The notes below the pieces were generated by a model that saw only the letters and a program-made list of their open reading frames with translations, searched no databases and was not told the DNA's origin. Positions 8,362-15,998 of a DNA stretch of 64,000 nucleotides are shown piece after piece (position 1 is the first letter of the stretch; the number at the start of each line of letters is the position of its first letter). Position numbers and translations under genes: made by a program. This DNA comes from QKMZ01 sp012965515. GTDB taxonomy: Bacteria > Cyanobacteriota > Vampirovibrionia > Obscuribacterales > Obscuribacteraceae. The stretch lies in the NCBI GenBank assembly GCA_937879965.1, contig CALFMP010000036.1, forward strand, positions 1 through 64,000. Reading direction: 5' to 3'.

Positions 8362-9858
8362 TTACGGACAGGGCTTTCCGTTGTACTGAGTGAGCGCAGG
8401 GAATTTTACAGGCGGGCAGCTCGTGGCGATCGGCGCGAAGTATGTCGGATCGCCTGGATTGCCCGAAGACACTGTCGATGGATCATATGATTTGAAGACG
8501 ACTGTGATGTTTCCACCGTACAAACATGCTGTGCGGTTCAATTGGCATATTGGCGTGCTTGTGGAATTGCAGGTTGTCACTGATGGACACGGCGATGCCG
8601 GAGGACCCGCCGTGCAATTGGTGCAGCCATAGGGATAGACGCCAGGATTATTTACGTTATCGCCCTGGCAGAAGTTCTTGATTACGCCATTAGTCAATTT
8701 GTAGTTTTGAAATTGTCCGTTAATTCCGGTTTGTTCGATCACCAACCACTGATTTGCGTTCAGACCGCCGAAGCGCATATCCAGGAATGCGTTGTTGCCG
8801 CCGTTGATGCTGATATCGGCGGTTTCGTTGTGAGAATAGTCATTGGTCCAGCAGTATGTGTTGATTGAAAATTCCGCTTTTGTGGTGCCTTGTGGAAACG
8901 CTTGAATAGCGGGCGGTGGGCTATTGCAATTATTTGCTGCCGTCCCGAACGCGATTGCCAAACCTGTGAGCATTTGAGTTGAGGTGAGCTGTGACTTTGC
9001 CGTTTGGCCGCCAGGCAATGCAAAGTAAAACGTGGTCGGATCGGTGGTCGCTGTCCAGCTCACCGGCGTAGTGCCGATGAATAACGGTATTTGATTTGCG
9101 TACGGAATAGCGCATGCTGGTTGACCTAAGCCAATAGTGAAGTAAACGTTTTGTGTGTACTTGCTTTTGTTCGAAACAGCAAATTGAGTGGCCGAAGTCG
9201 GCGGAGACGATGAGTCCCGTACAGCTCTCGGTAGAGAGAAGGCGAGCGGACCTGCAGGCGAGCCACCATCAACCTGGAAAAATAATGTGTCCATCACTTT
9301 CTTCACAGGGCTGTCATTGAAATAAATCGCATCTGCTAACAACTTACCTGCTTTCTTTTGCGGTGGCGGCACGATTGTTATTCGCTTGATCAAGCTTGCT
9401 TCTGAAATTCCAAATTGCTTGTTGCTAAGCTGGATAGTTTTGAACCCATCTTTCTGATTGGCGACGGTTTTGCCCTCGGACAGAAAAACTGACGAGCGCA
9501 TCCATGTTCCGGTCGGTGGTCTGTAGTCGATATAGCACGCACTATCCGGCGGACCTTTATAGTCGAGGGTCAGCTTTCTGAAACTTCCTTCGAATGCCGG
9601 ATTGTCCGGAGTGATTACGATACCGCTGTAAGTGCCCGCCGAAGCTTTTGGAACGTGCGTGGCGGTCATATAAGGAGAGCGTTTTGCATTGCTGACAATG
9701 CTGGATGACATAGACGGTGTGTTTGGGCTTTCTGCGGCGACGAATGGTGCTGCTGAAAGCTCCGAAAACTGTCCCTGGGCAATGGCGAACTGAACAAAGG
9801 CAGAAACAGGTAGGCACAAGGTTGCCGCCGTCAAAAGGCGTTTTGAAAGTTTTGTCAT
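8362..9858 (-). CDS. Secreted protein of unknown function, beta-rich
   Basis: 498 residues with a clear signal peptide (lysine/arginine start, hydrophobic LLTAATLCLPVSAFVQFA, cleavage near residue 27). The mature part is rich in Ser, Thr, Pro, Gly and Asn and looks beta-stranded, like a surface or extracellular protein. The C-terminal third has many Cys (around NCTAGPPASPCPSVTTC), suggesting disulphides and oxidative folding outside the cytoplasm. No family was recognised. The ATG has only a weak upstream Shine-Dalgarno sequence. A GTAG-type repeat lies just past the stop and could end the transcript. Confidence 0.75.
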   Translation of the reverse strand: MTKLSKRLLTAATLCLPVSAFVQFAIAQGQFSELSAAPFVAAESPNTPSMSSSIVSNAKRSPYMTATHVPKASAGTYSGIVITPDNPAFEGSFRKLTLDYKGPPDSACYIDYRPPTGTWMRSSVFLSEGKTVANQKDGFKTIQLSNKQFGISEASLIKRITIVPPPQKKAGKLLADAIYFNDSPVKKVMDTLFFQVDGGSPAGPLAFSLPRAVRDSSSPPTSATQFAVSNKSKYTQNVYFTIGLGQPACAIPYANQIPLFIGTTPVSWTATTDPTTFYFALPGGQTAKSQLTSTQMLTGLAIAFGTAANNCNSPPPAIQAFPQGTTKAEFSINTYCWTNDYSHNETADISINGGNNAFLDMRFGGLNANQWLVIEQTGINGQFQNYKLTNGVIKNFCQGDNVNNPGVYPYGCTNCTAGPPASPCPSVTTCNSTSTPICQLNRTACLYGGNITVVFKSYDPSTVSSGNPGDPTYFAPIATSCPPVKFPALTQYNGKPCP

Positions 9859-10514
9859 TTAATATAGCTGCCGCCGAGCAATGCGACAGGTGCCCCCCTC
9901 CTTCCATTCTTATATATCGATGGCTATTTGTACAGAGGGTTACAAACGACAAAAGTGTCCGGATTGTAAGCTTGATTATTTTCTGTCGCTCTCACGAGAT
10001 AACTAATACCGAATATGGTGCAAAGAAATCATACTTCTGGGTGATGTACAGTTCGGCGTTATTTTGCTTTTGTGCAAAAGCGTTATCTGCGCGACAAGAT
10101 TGCAGATTTAAAGGAAATTTCTCGCCGAGTCGTACAAGAATATGCAAGGATGGTATTACAGTTACTTGTCGGTAACTTCTGTCTTGTAGAGTGAGAGATG
10201 TCTGCCTCGCGTTGACGTCTTCTTAGGTTGTTGTCAGTTCGTAAGAATCTTGCATTGTCTTTGATAGTGCCTGAAACAAATGCAGACCTCGGAAACTCCG
10301 ATAGAAGTGACTGGTTACTTATTGATGTATACGTAATTCAAAAACGTAACGCGCTCAAGGTCCAAACAAACGCTTCAACTAAAACCGTGCTTCAAGGCGT
10401 CACTTCCCCCCAAGTGGCGCCTTGTTACTTTTTTGATTGCCACTTGCTTGGGCTAGCCAGCTTTTCTCTCTCTTACTCTTTCTTTCTTTCTTTCTTTCTT
10501 TCGCTAATCTGTCC
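9859..10514. other. Intergenic region with orphan terminator and CTTT microsatellite
   Basis: About 650 bases lack a convincing gene. The left part should hold the promoter of the secreted-protein gene (minus). A strong plus-strand terminator lies at 10394-10430 with no recognisable gene upstream of it on that strand, so a short RNA could end there. A CTTT microsatellite of six repeats runs from 10478 to 10502, just beyond the stop of the response regulator gene. Confidence 0.55.
10394..10430 (+). terminator. Rho-independent terminator (orphan)
   Basis: The arms AAGGCGTCACTT (10394-10405) and AAGTGGCGCCTT (10412-10423) pair over 12 positions with one G-T pair across a C6 loop, followed by a T-rich stretch. 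No plus-strand gene precedes it. Confidence 0.7.
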
Positions 10515-11216
10515 CTATCTGTGTTGCGCCAATCCGTCTCTTAGTGCTTTCAGAGCCGCTTGCGTGCGGTCAGAGACCATTAGCTTTTCCATGATGTGAC
10601 GCATGTGGGTTTTGACAGTGTTAATTGTTATGCACATATTTTCGCTAATTTGCTGGTTTGACATTCCATCCACAAGCAATTGCAAAACCTCCAACTCCCT
10701 TTCAGACAGTGCAAATCTGTCACCTCTTTCCTTTTCCGGAGCAGCTTTCTTGGATGTGGGATCATCCGATGCCTTCAGCACCCGTTTCGCAATCGCCGGG
10801 TGTAACCATGACGCGCCGGCATAGCAAGAGTTGATGGCCGATGCAATTACATTTACCTCGGCGTCTTTCAAGCAGTAGCCGTCTGCGCCCGCTGCCAATG
10901 CCGCAAAAATAGCGTCGTCCTCTTCTCGGGAGGTCAGGATGACCACCTTGATTTCGGGCATCAGTTCTTTCAGCTTTTGCGTAGCTTCGATTCCATTCAG
11001 AATCGGCATACTGATGTCCATTATTACAACTGCGGGCTTTAACGCTTGCGCCTGTTCTATAGCCGACTGTCCATTGTCCGCTTCCCCGACAATTTCAAAG
11101 CCAGTACAGCGACTAAGGACCATTTTTAAGCCAAGCCTTGTGATTGCCTGGTCTTCAACCACAAGCAAAGTTATTTTGGAATCCGCTGCTTGCGGACTTG
11201 CCTCGACAATATCCAT
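10515..11216 (-). CDS. NarL/FixJ-type response regulator
   Basis: 233 residues from ATG at 11216, chosen because GGAG lies eight bases upstream; an in-frame TTG lies two codons earlier. Residues about 14-130 are a receiver domain with the acidic pair VVEDQ, phosphoacceptor D67 in VVIMDISMP, and the conserved Lys in YCLKDAE. Residues about 165-230 are a LuxR-type helix-turn-helix (LSERELEVLQLLVDGMSNQQI ... INTVKTHMRHIMEKL). It should bind DNA once phosphorylated. It lies 124 bp beyond the membrane histidine kinase gene on the same strand, its probable partner. Confidence 0.95.
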   Translation of the reverse strand: MDIVEASPQAADSKITLLVVEDQAITRLGLKMVLSRCTGFEIVGEADNGQSAIEQAQALKPAVVIMDISMPILNGIEATQKLKELMPEIKVVILTSREEDDAIFAALAAGADGYCLKDAEVNVIASAINSCYAGASWLHPAIAKRVLKASDDPTSKKAAPEKERGDRFALSERELEVLQLLVDGMSNQQISENMCITINTVKTHMRHIMEKLMVSDRTQAALKALRDGLAQHR

Positions 11217-11339
11217 ACCCAATTCTCCATCCAGCCCACGAGGTTTGGGATTCCGGAGTTAGACTTATCACAGCTTCTAATTCCTGGCAAGACATGCTGG
11301 TTCGCCGGGTTGCAATGGGTTTGACACAGTGCAAACCTT

Positions 11340-13580
11340 CTAGACCGGGGCTTTGTAGTGTAATGGCAAGTCAAACCAGAAGGTGCTGCCTTTGCCGACT
11401 TTGCTCTGCACACCGATTTGCCCGCCGTGTTGCTCGACCAGTGCTTTACTGACGGCAAGCCCGAGTCCTGTGCCTTCGCTCTTTCTTGTGTCGGACGAAT
11501 CGAGTTGCCGGAACTTTTGGAAGAGTTTTGGCAGCTCAGAGTCGGGAATGCCGGGACCGTTGTCGACGACGATGAAGCGAATCTGTTCTTTGTCGAGAAC
11601 ACCGTTGACTGTAACTTCCGAACCGCCTTTTGAGAACTTGAGCGCGTTGGAAATTAAGTTTGACAACACCTGTGTGCATCGATCCTTATCGATGTTTATG
11701 GTGACACGAGGCGGCTCATTCTCGAGTCTGAGCTTCACACCGCGCTCGTCCGCCATGCCTTTGAAACTGTTGACCGCTTCTTCCAGTAGGCGGTCTGCAG
11801 CAATGGGTTCTAACTGAAGTTCGAATTTGCCCGATTCGATTTTCTTCAAATCGAGGATGTCGTTGATCAATCTGATTAATCGGTCAGAACTTTCTCGCCC
11901 GATTCTGATCAAATCCGTGCACTTTTGCGATCCTTGTTTCACAATGCCGCCTTCGATCAAGCCGAGCGCACCTCGGATCGAAGTTAGTGGTGTTCTCAAT
12001 TCGTGTGACACAATCGAGTAAAACTCAGAGACGCGCTTCTCGGCAGCTTTTCTTTCACTGATGTCCCGGTCGATTTCAGAGATTCCTACCATCTCACCGT
12101 TTCTGTAGATGGGTGCCAAACTCAGTGAAACGTCAACTAATTGATCTCCTCGCTGGCGAGTGCTATCCAAAGATTCTATGCATGCACCTTCCTTGACTTT
12201 CTCAATGTTCATAAAGAACTCTCTTAGATTGTCCGGCGGCACGAGCATCGTGATGCTCTTTCCGATTGCTTCTTTTGCCGTATATCCGTACAGCTTCTCG
12301 GCGCCTTTGTTCCATCCCGTGATAATCAGATCAAGATTCAAACCATAGATCGCATCGGTTGACGATTCAACAATTTTTGCTAGCTGGTCGTTCATCTCTT
12401 GTGAGCTACGGCGAAGCATAAACTGTCCGATTTGCCGTCCTATTGCCACCAGAAGGTCGAACGTTTCCATCGACGGCTGTTTGACCTCGTCGACGTAAAA
12501 CTCGACAACAGCCGCAATTCTTCCTTCGATAACTATCGGAAATCCAATTGCTGTCCGCAATCCCGCTTCACGAGCACAAGCTTTTCTTTGCAGGTTGACG
12601 TCATCTGAAACAAGATTGAGCCATTGAATCGAACCGGCGGAACGAACACGCCCGGGCAAGTCTGATTCAGACTTGATGCTCATCTCTTTTGAGACGCGCT
12701 CGAACATTTCACACTTTTCATTGCGTTTCCAAAATCCGGCACAACGCAAGTCTTTGTCGGATTCATCCTGCAACCAGATTGCACTGCATAAGACAGACTC
12801 GTCGCCAAACACTCCATTTGAAACGCATGCGAGCAGAGATTCATAACATTCATCGAGTGAAGTTGCTTCCGCGAGCAGTCTCGAAACTTCGAATTGCGTT
12901 GCAACTTGTTTTTCGCTCTGCCTCAACTCCTTTGTGCGTTGCTCAACAAGTAGTTCTACGTTTTCTTTACTGGCTTCAACTTCTGCTTGCCTGCTGGAAA
13001 TTTCATGCATCTCTCTGTTGCCCTGCAAGCAACTAATAGTCAGAAATATGTCTTCGAATACGACCCAGAACACATGCTCGACAGTCAACCAAGGGCTGGC
13101 ATAGAGAATTCCATATACTGATTGTGGAAAGAAAATCCCGCGCAGTAAGTGGTCGGCTGCAGCAATAGCTGAAGCCGTGATTAGTACACGCCAATCTCGA
13201 TAGAAAGCCAGAAATGCGAGCGAGCCGAAGATGAGGAAATGCGACTCGATTCGCCCGCCGGTCAAGTGAATTAGTAGAGCTGCGAGCACCATCTGCGCTA
13301 CCGCGATCATGTGCCTTGTAATAGCCCGGCTCGGGTGCGTTTTTACCAGAATCAAAGGAAAAACAATGGAAAGCCCGCCCACCAAAGTTGCTGTCCAAAT
13401 GTGCGGATGAATTGAGCTTGATGTGGCCACCCATGTTTTGGGAGAAACGATTGCCGCAATTCCAATTAGGCAAATCCACTCAACAACGAAAAGGATGGCG
13501 AACAGTCGATCGTTGCGCAAATAAAGCTTGTTCTTTTGCTCCTGGAGCAACTCTTCCGTTCGAGCGTGGCTAGTCATCAT
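11340..13580 (-). CDS. Membrane histidine kinase with GAF and PAS domains
   Basis: 746 residues. The first about 190 residues contain five or six hydrophobic segments, a membrane sensor module. A coiled linker follows, then a GAF domain (about 230-390), a PAS domain (about 395-515), a HisKA domain with H526 in SHELRTP, and an HATPase domain with the N box (NLISNALKFS), G1 box (VDNGPGIPD) and G2 box (GTGLGLAVS). There is no attached receiver. Its ATG overlaps the stop of the RedB-like gene (ATGA), so the two are translationally coupled. With a thiol protein upstream and regulators on both sides, redox or respiratory sensing is plausible but inferred. Confidence 0.95.
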   Translation of the reverse strand: MMTSHARTEELLQEQKNKLYLRNDRLFAILFVVEWICLIGIAAIVSPKTWVATSSSIHPHIWTATLVGGLSIVFPLILVKTHPSRAITRHMIAVAQMVLAALLIHLTGGRIESHFLIFGSLAFLAFYRDWRVLITASAIAAADHLLRGIFFPQSVYGILYASPWLTVEHVFWVVFEDIFLTISCLQGNREMHEISSRQAEVEASKENVELLVEQRTKELRQSEKQVATQFEVSRLLAEATSLDECYESLLACVSNGVFGDESVLCSAIWLQDESDKDLRCAGFWKRNEKCEMFERVSKEMSIKSESDLPGRVRSAGSIQWLNLVSDDVNLQRKACAREAGLRTAIGFPIVIEGRIAAVVEFYVDEVKQPSMETFDLLVAIGRQIGQFMLRRSSQEMNDQLAKIVESSTDAIYGLNLDLIITGWNKGAEKLYGYTAKEAIGKSITMLVPPDNLREFFMNIEKVKEGACIESLDSTRQRGDQLVDVSLSLAPIYRNGEMVGISEIDRDISERKAAEKRVSEFYSIVSHELRTPLTSIRGALGLIEGGIVKQGSQKCTDLIRIGRESSDRLIRLINDILDLKKIESGKFELQLEPIAADRLLEEAVNSFKGMADERGVKLRLENEPPRVTINIDKDRCTQVLSNLISNALKFSKGGSEVTVNGVLDKEQIRFIVVDNGPGIPDSELPKLFQKFRQLDSSDTRKSEGTGLGLAVSKALVEQHGGQIGVQSKVGKGSTFWFDLPLHYKAPV

Positions 13581-14194
13581 AGCTGGGTATTCCTCGTATC
13601 AACGATGGGGCAGCCATAGACTGCACCGAATGCCGTGGATGCTCCACCATCGGTGAGTACTTTCATCGCTGCCTCAAGATTTCGACACCCGCCCTCGTGT
13701 CCGCGTCCTTCTGTTAAACCGCCCTCGTAGCGGAGTGAACCTTGTTTATCAAAAATGTATGTTTGACCCGAAGTCAACGCACCAAAGTTTTTTGCTTCAA
13801 TGCCATCTCGATCGGAAACCAAATGCGCTCCAGGAATTTCAGAAGCCGTCCGCCAGATATCCGTTTTTTCCCAACCCTTCTCAAAGCTGGATGGAGTGTA
13901 AAAGAGAAAGACACAGTTGAGTGAACGATTGTTCGTTTTGAGCGTTGTTACCTGATGCAAGCTGGCTCTAGAGCAGGGACAATGCGGGTGTAGGAACATC
14001 ACCAGCGTGTTTTCGGTTGTGCTGCGGGAAATTTTACTTGCAGCTGGCCAACCTCTTTTTGAAAGCGATGCAAAACTTGGAATGCTGTCATATCGAAATT
14101 GCGCGCAAAGCGCTATCGTAAGTACGAAAAGCCAGCTGACAGCGCTGAGCGCTACCCAGTGTTTTCTAGCCATTCCTTTCAATCGCTCTAACAT
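13577..14194 (-). CDS. RedB-like membrane-anchored thioredoxin-fold protein
   Basis: 205 residues. An N-terminal membrane anchor (WVALSAVSWLFVLTIALCA, about 13-31) is followed by a thioredoxin-like domain facing outside. The active-site region reads FLHPHCPCSRAS, a Cys-Pro-Cys arrangement typical of RedB-type proteins and not the usual CxxC. The C-terminal part carries GRGHEGGC and YGCPI, giving further conserved cysteines. RedB proteins are associated with redox sensing upstream of kinases; here the stop overlaps the histidine kinase start, and a CheY-like regulator gene lies 20 bp upstream. It probably modulates the kinase or senses a small oxidant; this is inference from position. Confidence 0.8.
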   Translation of the reverse strand: MLERLKGMARKHWVALSAVSWLFVLTIALCAQFRYDSIPSFASLSKRGWPAASKISRSTTENTLVMFLHPHCPCSRASLHQVTTLKTNNRSLNCVFLFYTPSSFEKGWEKTDIWRTASEIPGAHLVSDRDGIEAKNFGALTSGQTYIFDKQGSLRYEGGLTEGRGHEGGCRNLEAAMKVLTDGGASTAFGAVYGCPIVDTRNTQL

Positions 14195-14214
14195 CTCGCG
14201 CTTTTTCTAAACCC

Positions 14215-14601
14215 TTACTGTGCTTTGTTTCCGTTCAAAACTGCCATAATGTCGTCCGGCAGTGAAATCGGGTCGAATGGCTTGCGAATCACTCCTGCAG
14301 CGCCAAGATCCTCATACTGAGCAATTTCGGCCGACTGCACCTTCGCAGTCAAGAAAATTACCGGCGGCATTGGATTCATGCACTCTTTAAGTCGAGCAAG
14401 CGTCGTCGGTCCGTCCATTCCCGGCATCATCACATCGAGCAGTATCAAATCCGGCTTTTCTCTTAAGGCGGTTTCGATTCCCGCTTGCCCTCCATCAGCC
14501 AGGAAAACCTCCCAATTGCCGACACCCTCGAGCGCGATTTCCGCAATAAGACGAATGTTCGCGTCGTCCTCAACCATCAAAACCTTTTCGATATTCACCA
14601 C
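14215..14601 (-). CDS. Single-domain CheY-like response regulator
   Basis: 128 residues, a receiver domain with nothing attached. The acidic residues sit in VEDDA, the phosphoacceptor is D56 in LILLDVMMPG, the Thr is in FLTAK and the Lys is K107 in RKPFD, so all key residues are present. It starts at GTG with AAGGAAG upstream. It is first in a four-gene minus-strand cluster (receiver, RedB-like protein, histidine kinase, NarL-type regulator). A single-domain receiver could act as a phosphate sink or as an intermediate of a relay with the kinase. Confidence 0.93.
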   Translation of the reverse strand: MVNIEKVLMVEDDANIRLIAEIALEGVGNWEVFLADGGQAGIETALREKPDLILLDVMMPGMDGPTTLARLKECMNPMPPVIFLTAKVQSAEIAQYEDLGAAGVIRKPFDPISLPDDIMAVLNGNKAQ

Positions 14602-14965
14602 ACACTTCCTTGAAATACATCACCGAGCGCTCGTTAGCGCTGTCTTGCCCCTCACTACTATCGTCCCAGTTAGTGCCGCAAGTAGCGTCATTCGTGGGTT
14701 GAAGAGGCTATCCCTCGATTTAGTGATTTAAAGGATGAATAAACTGGCCTGTCGTTTGGTCGCTTAAATGCTCACATGCTGGCATTTTTTGATGTGCCGT
14801 TCAGTTTGTTAGGGAAGTTTGCCCTGAAAGTCAAGCTGGGAAGCCGTTATTGAGACTCATTCCTATTTGCTAATTAGCTCAATTTTTTAGGAACCAATGC
14901 TAAGGGAGTGTGTCTCGAATGCAGGCCCGTTAGAGGGAGTAATACCTGCAAGGAGGTGTATGTAA
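14602..14965. other. Divergent intergenic region
   Basis: 364 bases between the minus-strand two-component cluster and the plus-strand hemerythrin gene. Both promoters should be here. A strong AGGAGGTG ribosome site at 14951 serves the hemerythrin gene, and TGCAGG/CCTGCA arms (near 14920 and 14947) could fold just before it. No other structure is evident. Confidence 0.5.
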
Positions 14966-15622
14966 ATGACTAGAGGAAAAGCGAAAACCGCGATGGATGT
15001 AACAGAGTTACTACATCAGGACCATATGAAGGTGTCGGAGCTCTTTTTTCAGTTTTCAAAATCGGAAGATGAGGCTGAGAGGGAAGATCTTGTAAAACAG
15101 ATTCTCACCGAATTGCACGTTCACGCGAAAGTGGAAGAGGAAGTTGTATACCCGGCTGTGGAAGAAGACGCTGAAGAAGGCGATGAGCTGGTTGGTGAAG
15201 CCGAAGTTGAACACAAGATGGTCAAGTATTTGATGGCCGAACTGTCCGAAATGACTGGTGACGACGAAGAGCTTGACTCGAAAGTAACTGTCCTTTGTGA
15301 GTTGGTGAAACACCATGTGCGCGAAGAAGAGAAGGAGATGTTCAAGAAGCTGCGTGAAAGCGGAGCTGATCTTGAAGAACTGGCTGAACAGGTTCAATCT
15401 CGCAAGGAAGAACTAATGGCAGAGCCATTGCCGACCATGAAGGCGACGCTCGCAATTGGTGATGAGGGAGAAGAGGGAGTAGAGGGAGAAGAGGAGGAAG
15501 CTGAAGAAGCAGAGGAGATTCCTCAACTTAAAGCTCTCGAGACGAAACGCGCTCCAGCTAAGACGCCCGCAGCTAAGCGTAGTTCGGCGAAGGGCCGCGG
15601 CGGAAAGAGAAGATCTGCGTAG
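14966..15622 (+). CDS. Hemerythrin-like HHE-domain protein with acidic/basic tail
   Basis: 218 residues, start fixed by AGGAGGTG eight bases upstream. Residues about 10-135 are a hemerythrin HHE domain: LHQDHMKV, VHAKVEEEVVYP, EVEHKMVK and KHHVREEEKEMF give the His and Glu ligands for a diiron site. Roles in the family include oxygen, NO or iron sensing and storage. The C-terminal part is unusual: a Glu-rich run (about 167-187), then a Lys/Ala/Pro/Arg tail that resembles histone H1 tails and could bind nucleic acid. A paralogue lies at 29379. It faces away from the two-component cluster, so the promoter region is shared. Confidence 0.9.
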   Translation: MTRGKAKTAMDVTELLHQDHMKVSELFFQFSKSEDEAEREDLVKQILTELHVHAKVEEEVVYPAVEEDAEEGDELVGEAEVEHKMVKYLMAELSEMTGDDEELDSKVTVLCELVKHHVREEEKEMFKKLRESGADLEELAEQVQSRKEELMAEPLPTMKATLAIGDEGEEGVEGEEEEAEEAEEIPQLKALETKRAPAKTPAAKRSSAKGRGGKRRSA

Positions 15623-15998
15623 CATCAAAGCTTCGGACCTGTAGTCGGTGCATTCTATGCGCCGCTACGGGTTCTGAAGGGAGCGATTTGAAGTGGGCGC
15701 GTGCAACGCGCCCCCACGCTTCTGTGCAACGCGCCCCCACGCTTCTGTGCAACGCGCCCCCACGCTTCTGTGCAACGCGCCCCTACGCTTCTGTGCAACG
15801 CGCCCCTACGCTTCGAAAGTATTAACGTCGATCATGCAGCGAGCATTGCGGATCTCACTCGTGTTACCGCGGTAAGTAGACTAAGTTTTGTTCGACTATC
15901 GCCTATTTTAGTTACTCCACGCAAATGGTGGCCTATTATTTGCAGCATTGTGTTTGGCTGTTTTATGCGTGGTCCCGTCACCGAAGGAAGGGCTCAGA
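15623..15998. repeat. Intergenic region with five tandem 23-bp GTAG-type repeats
   Basis: Five units of 23 bp (GTGCAACGCGCCCCCACGCTTCT and variants) run from 15701 to 15815. Each contains half of the same GC-rich palindrome seen at other gene ends. The array begins about 80 bp past the hemerythrin stop. The remaining bases lead to the catalase gene and contain its ribosome site GGAAGG; no gene is credible here, as the frames across the array are repeat artefacts. Confidence 0.75.
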
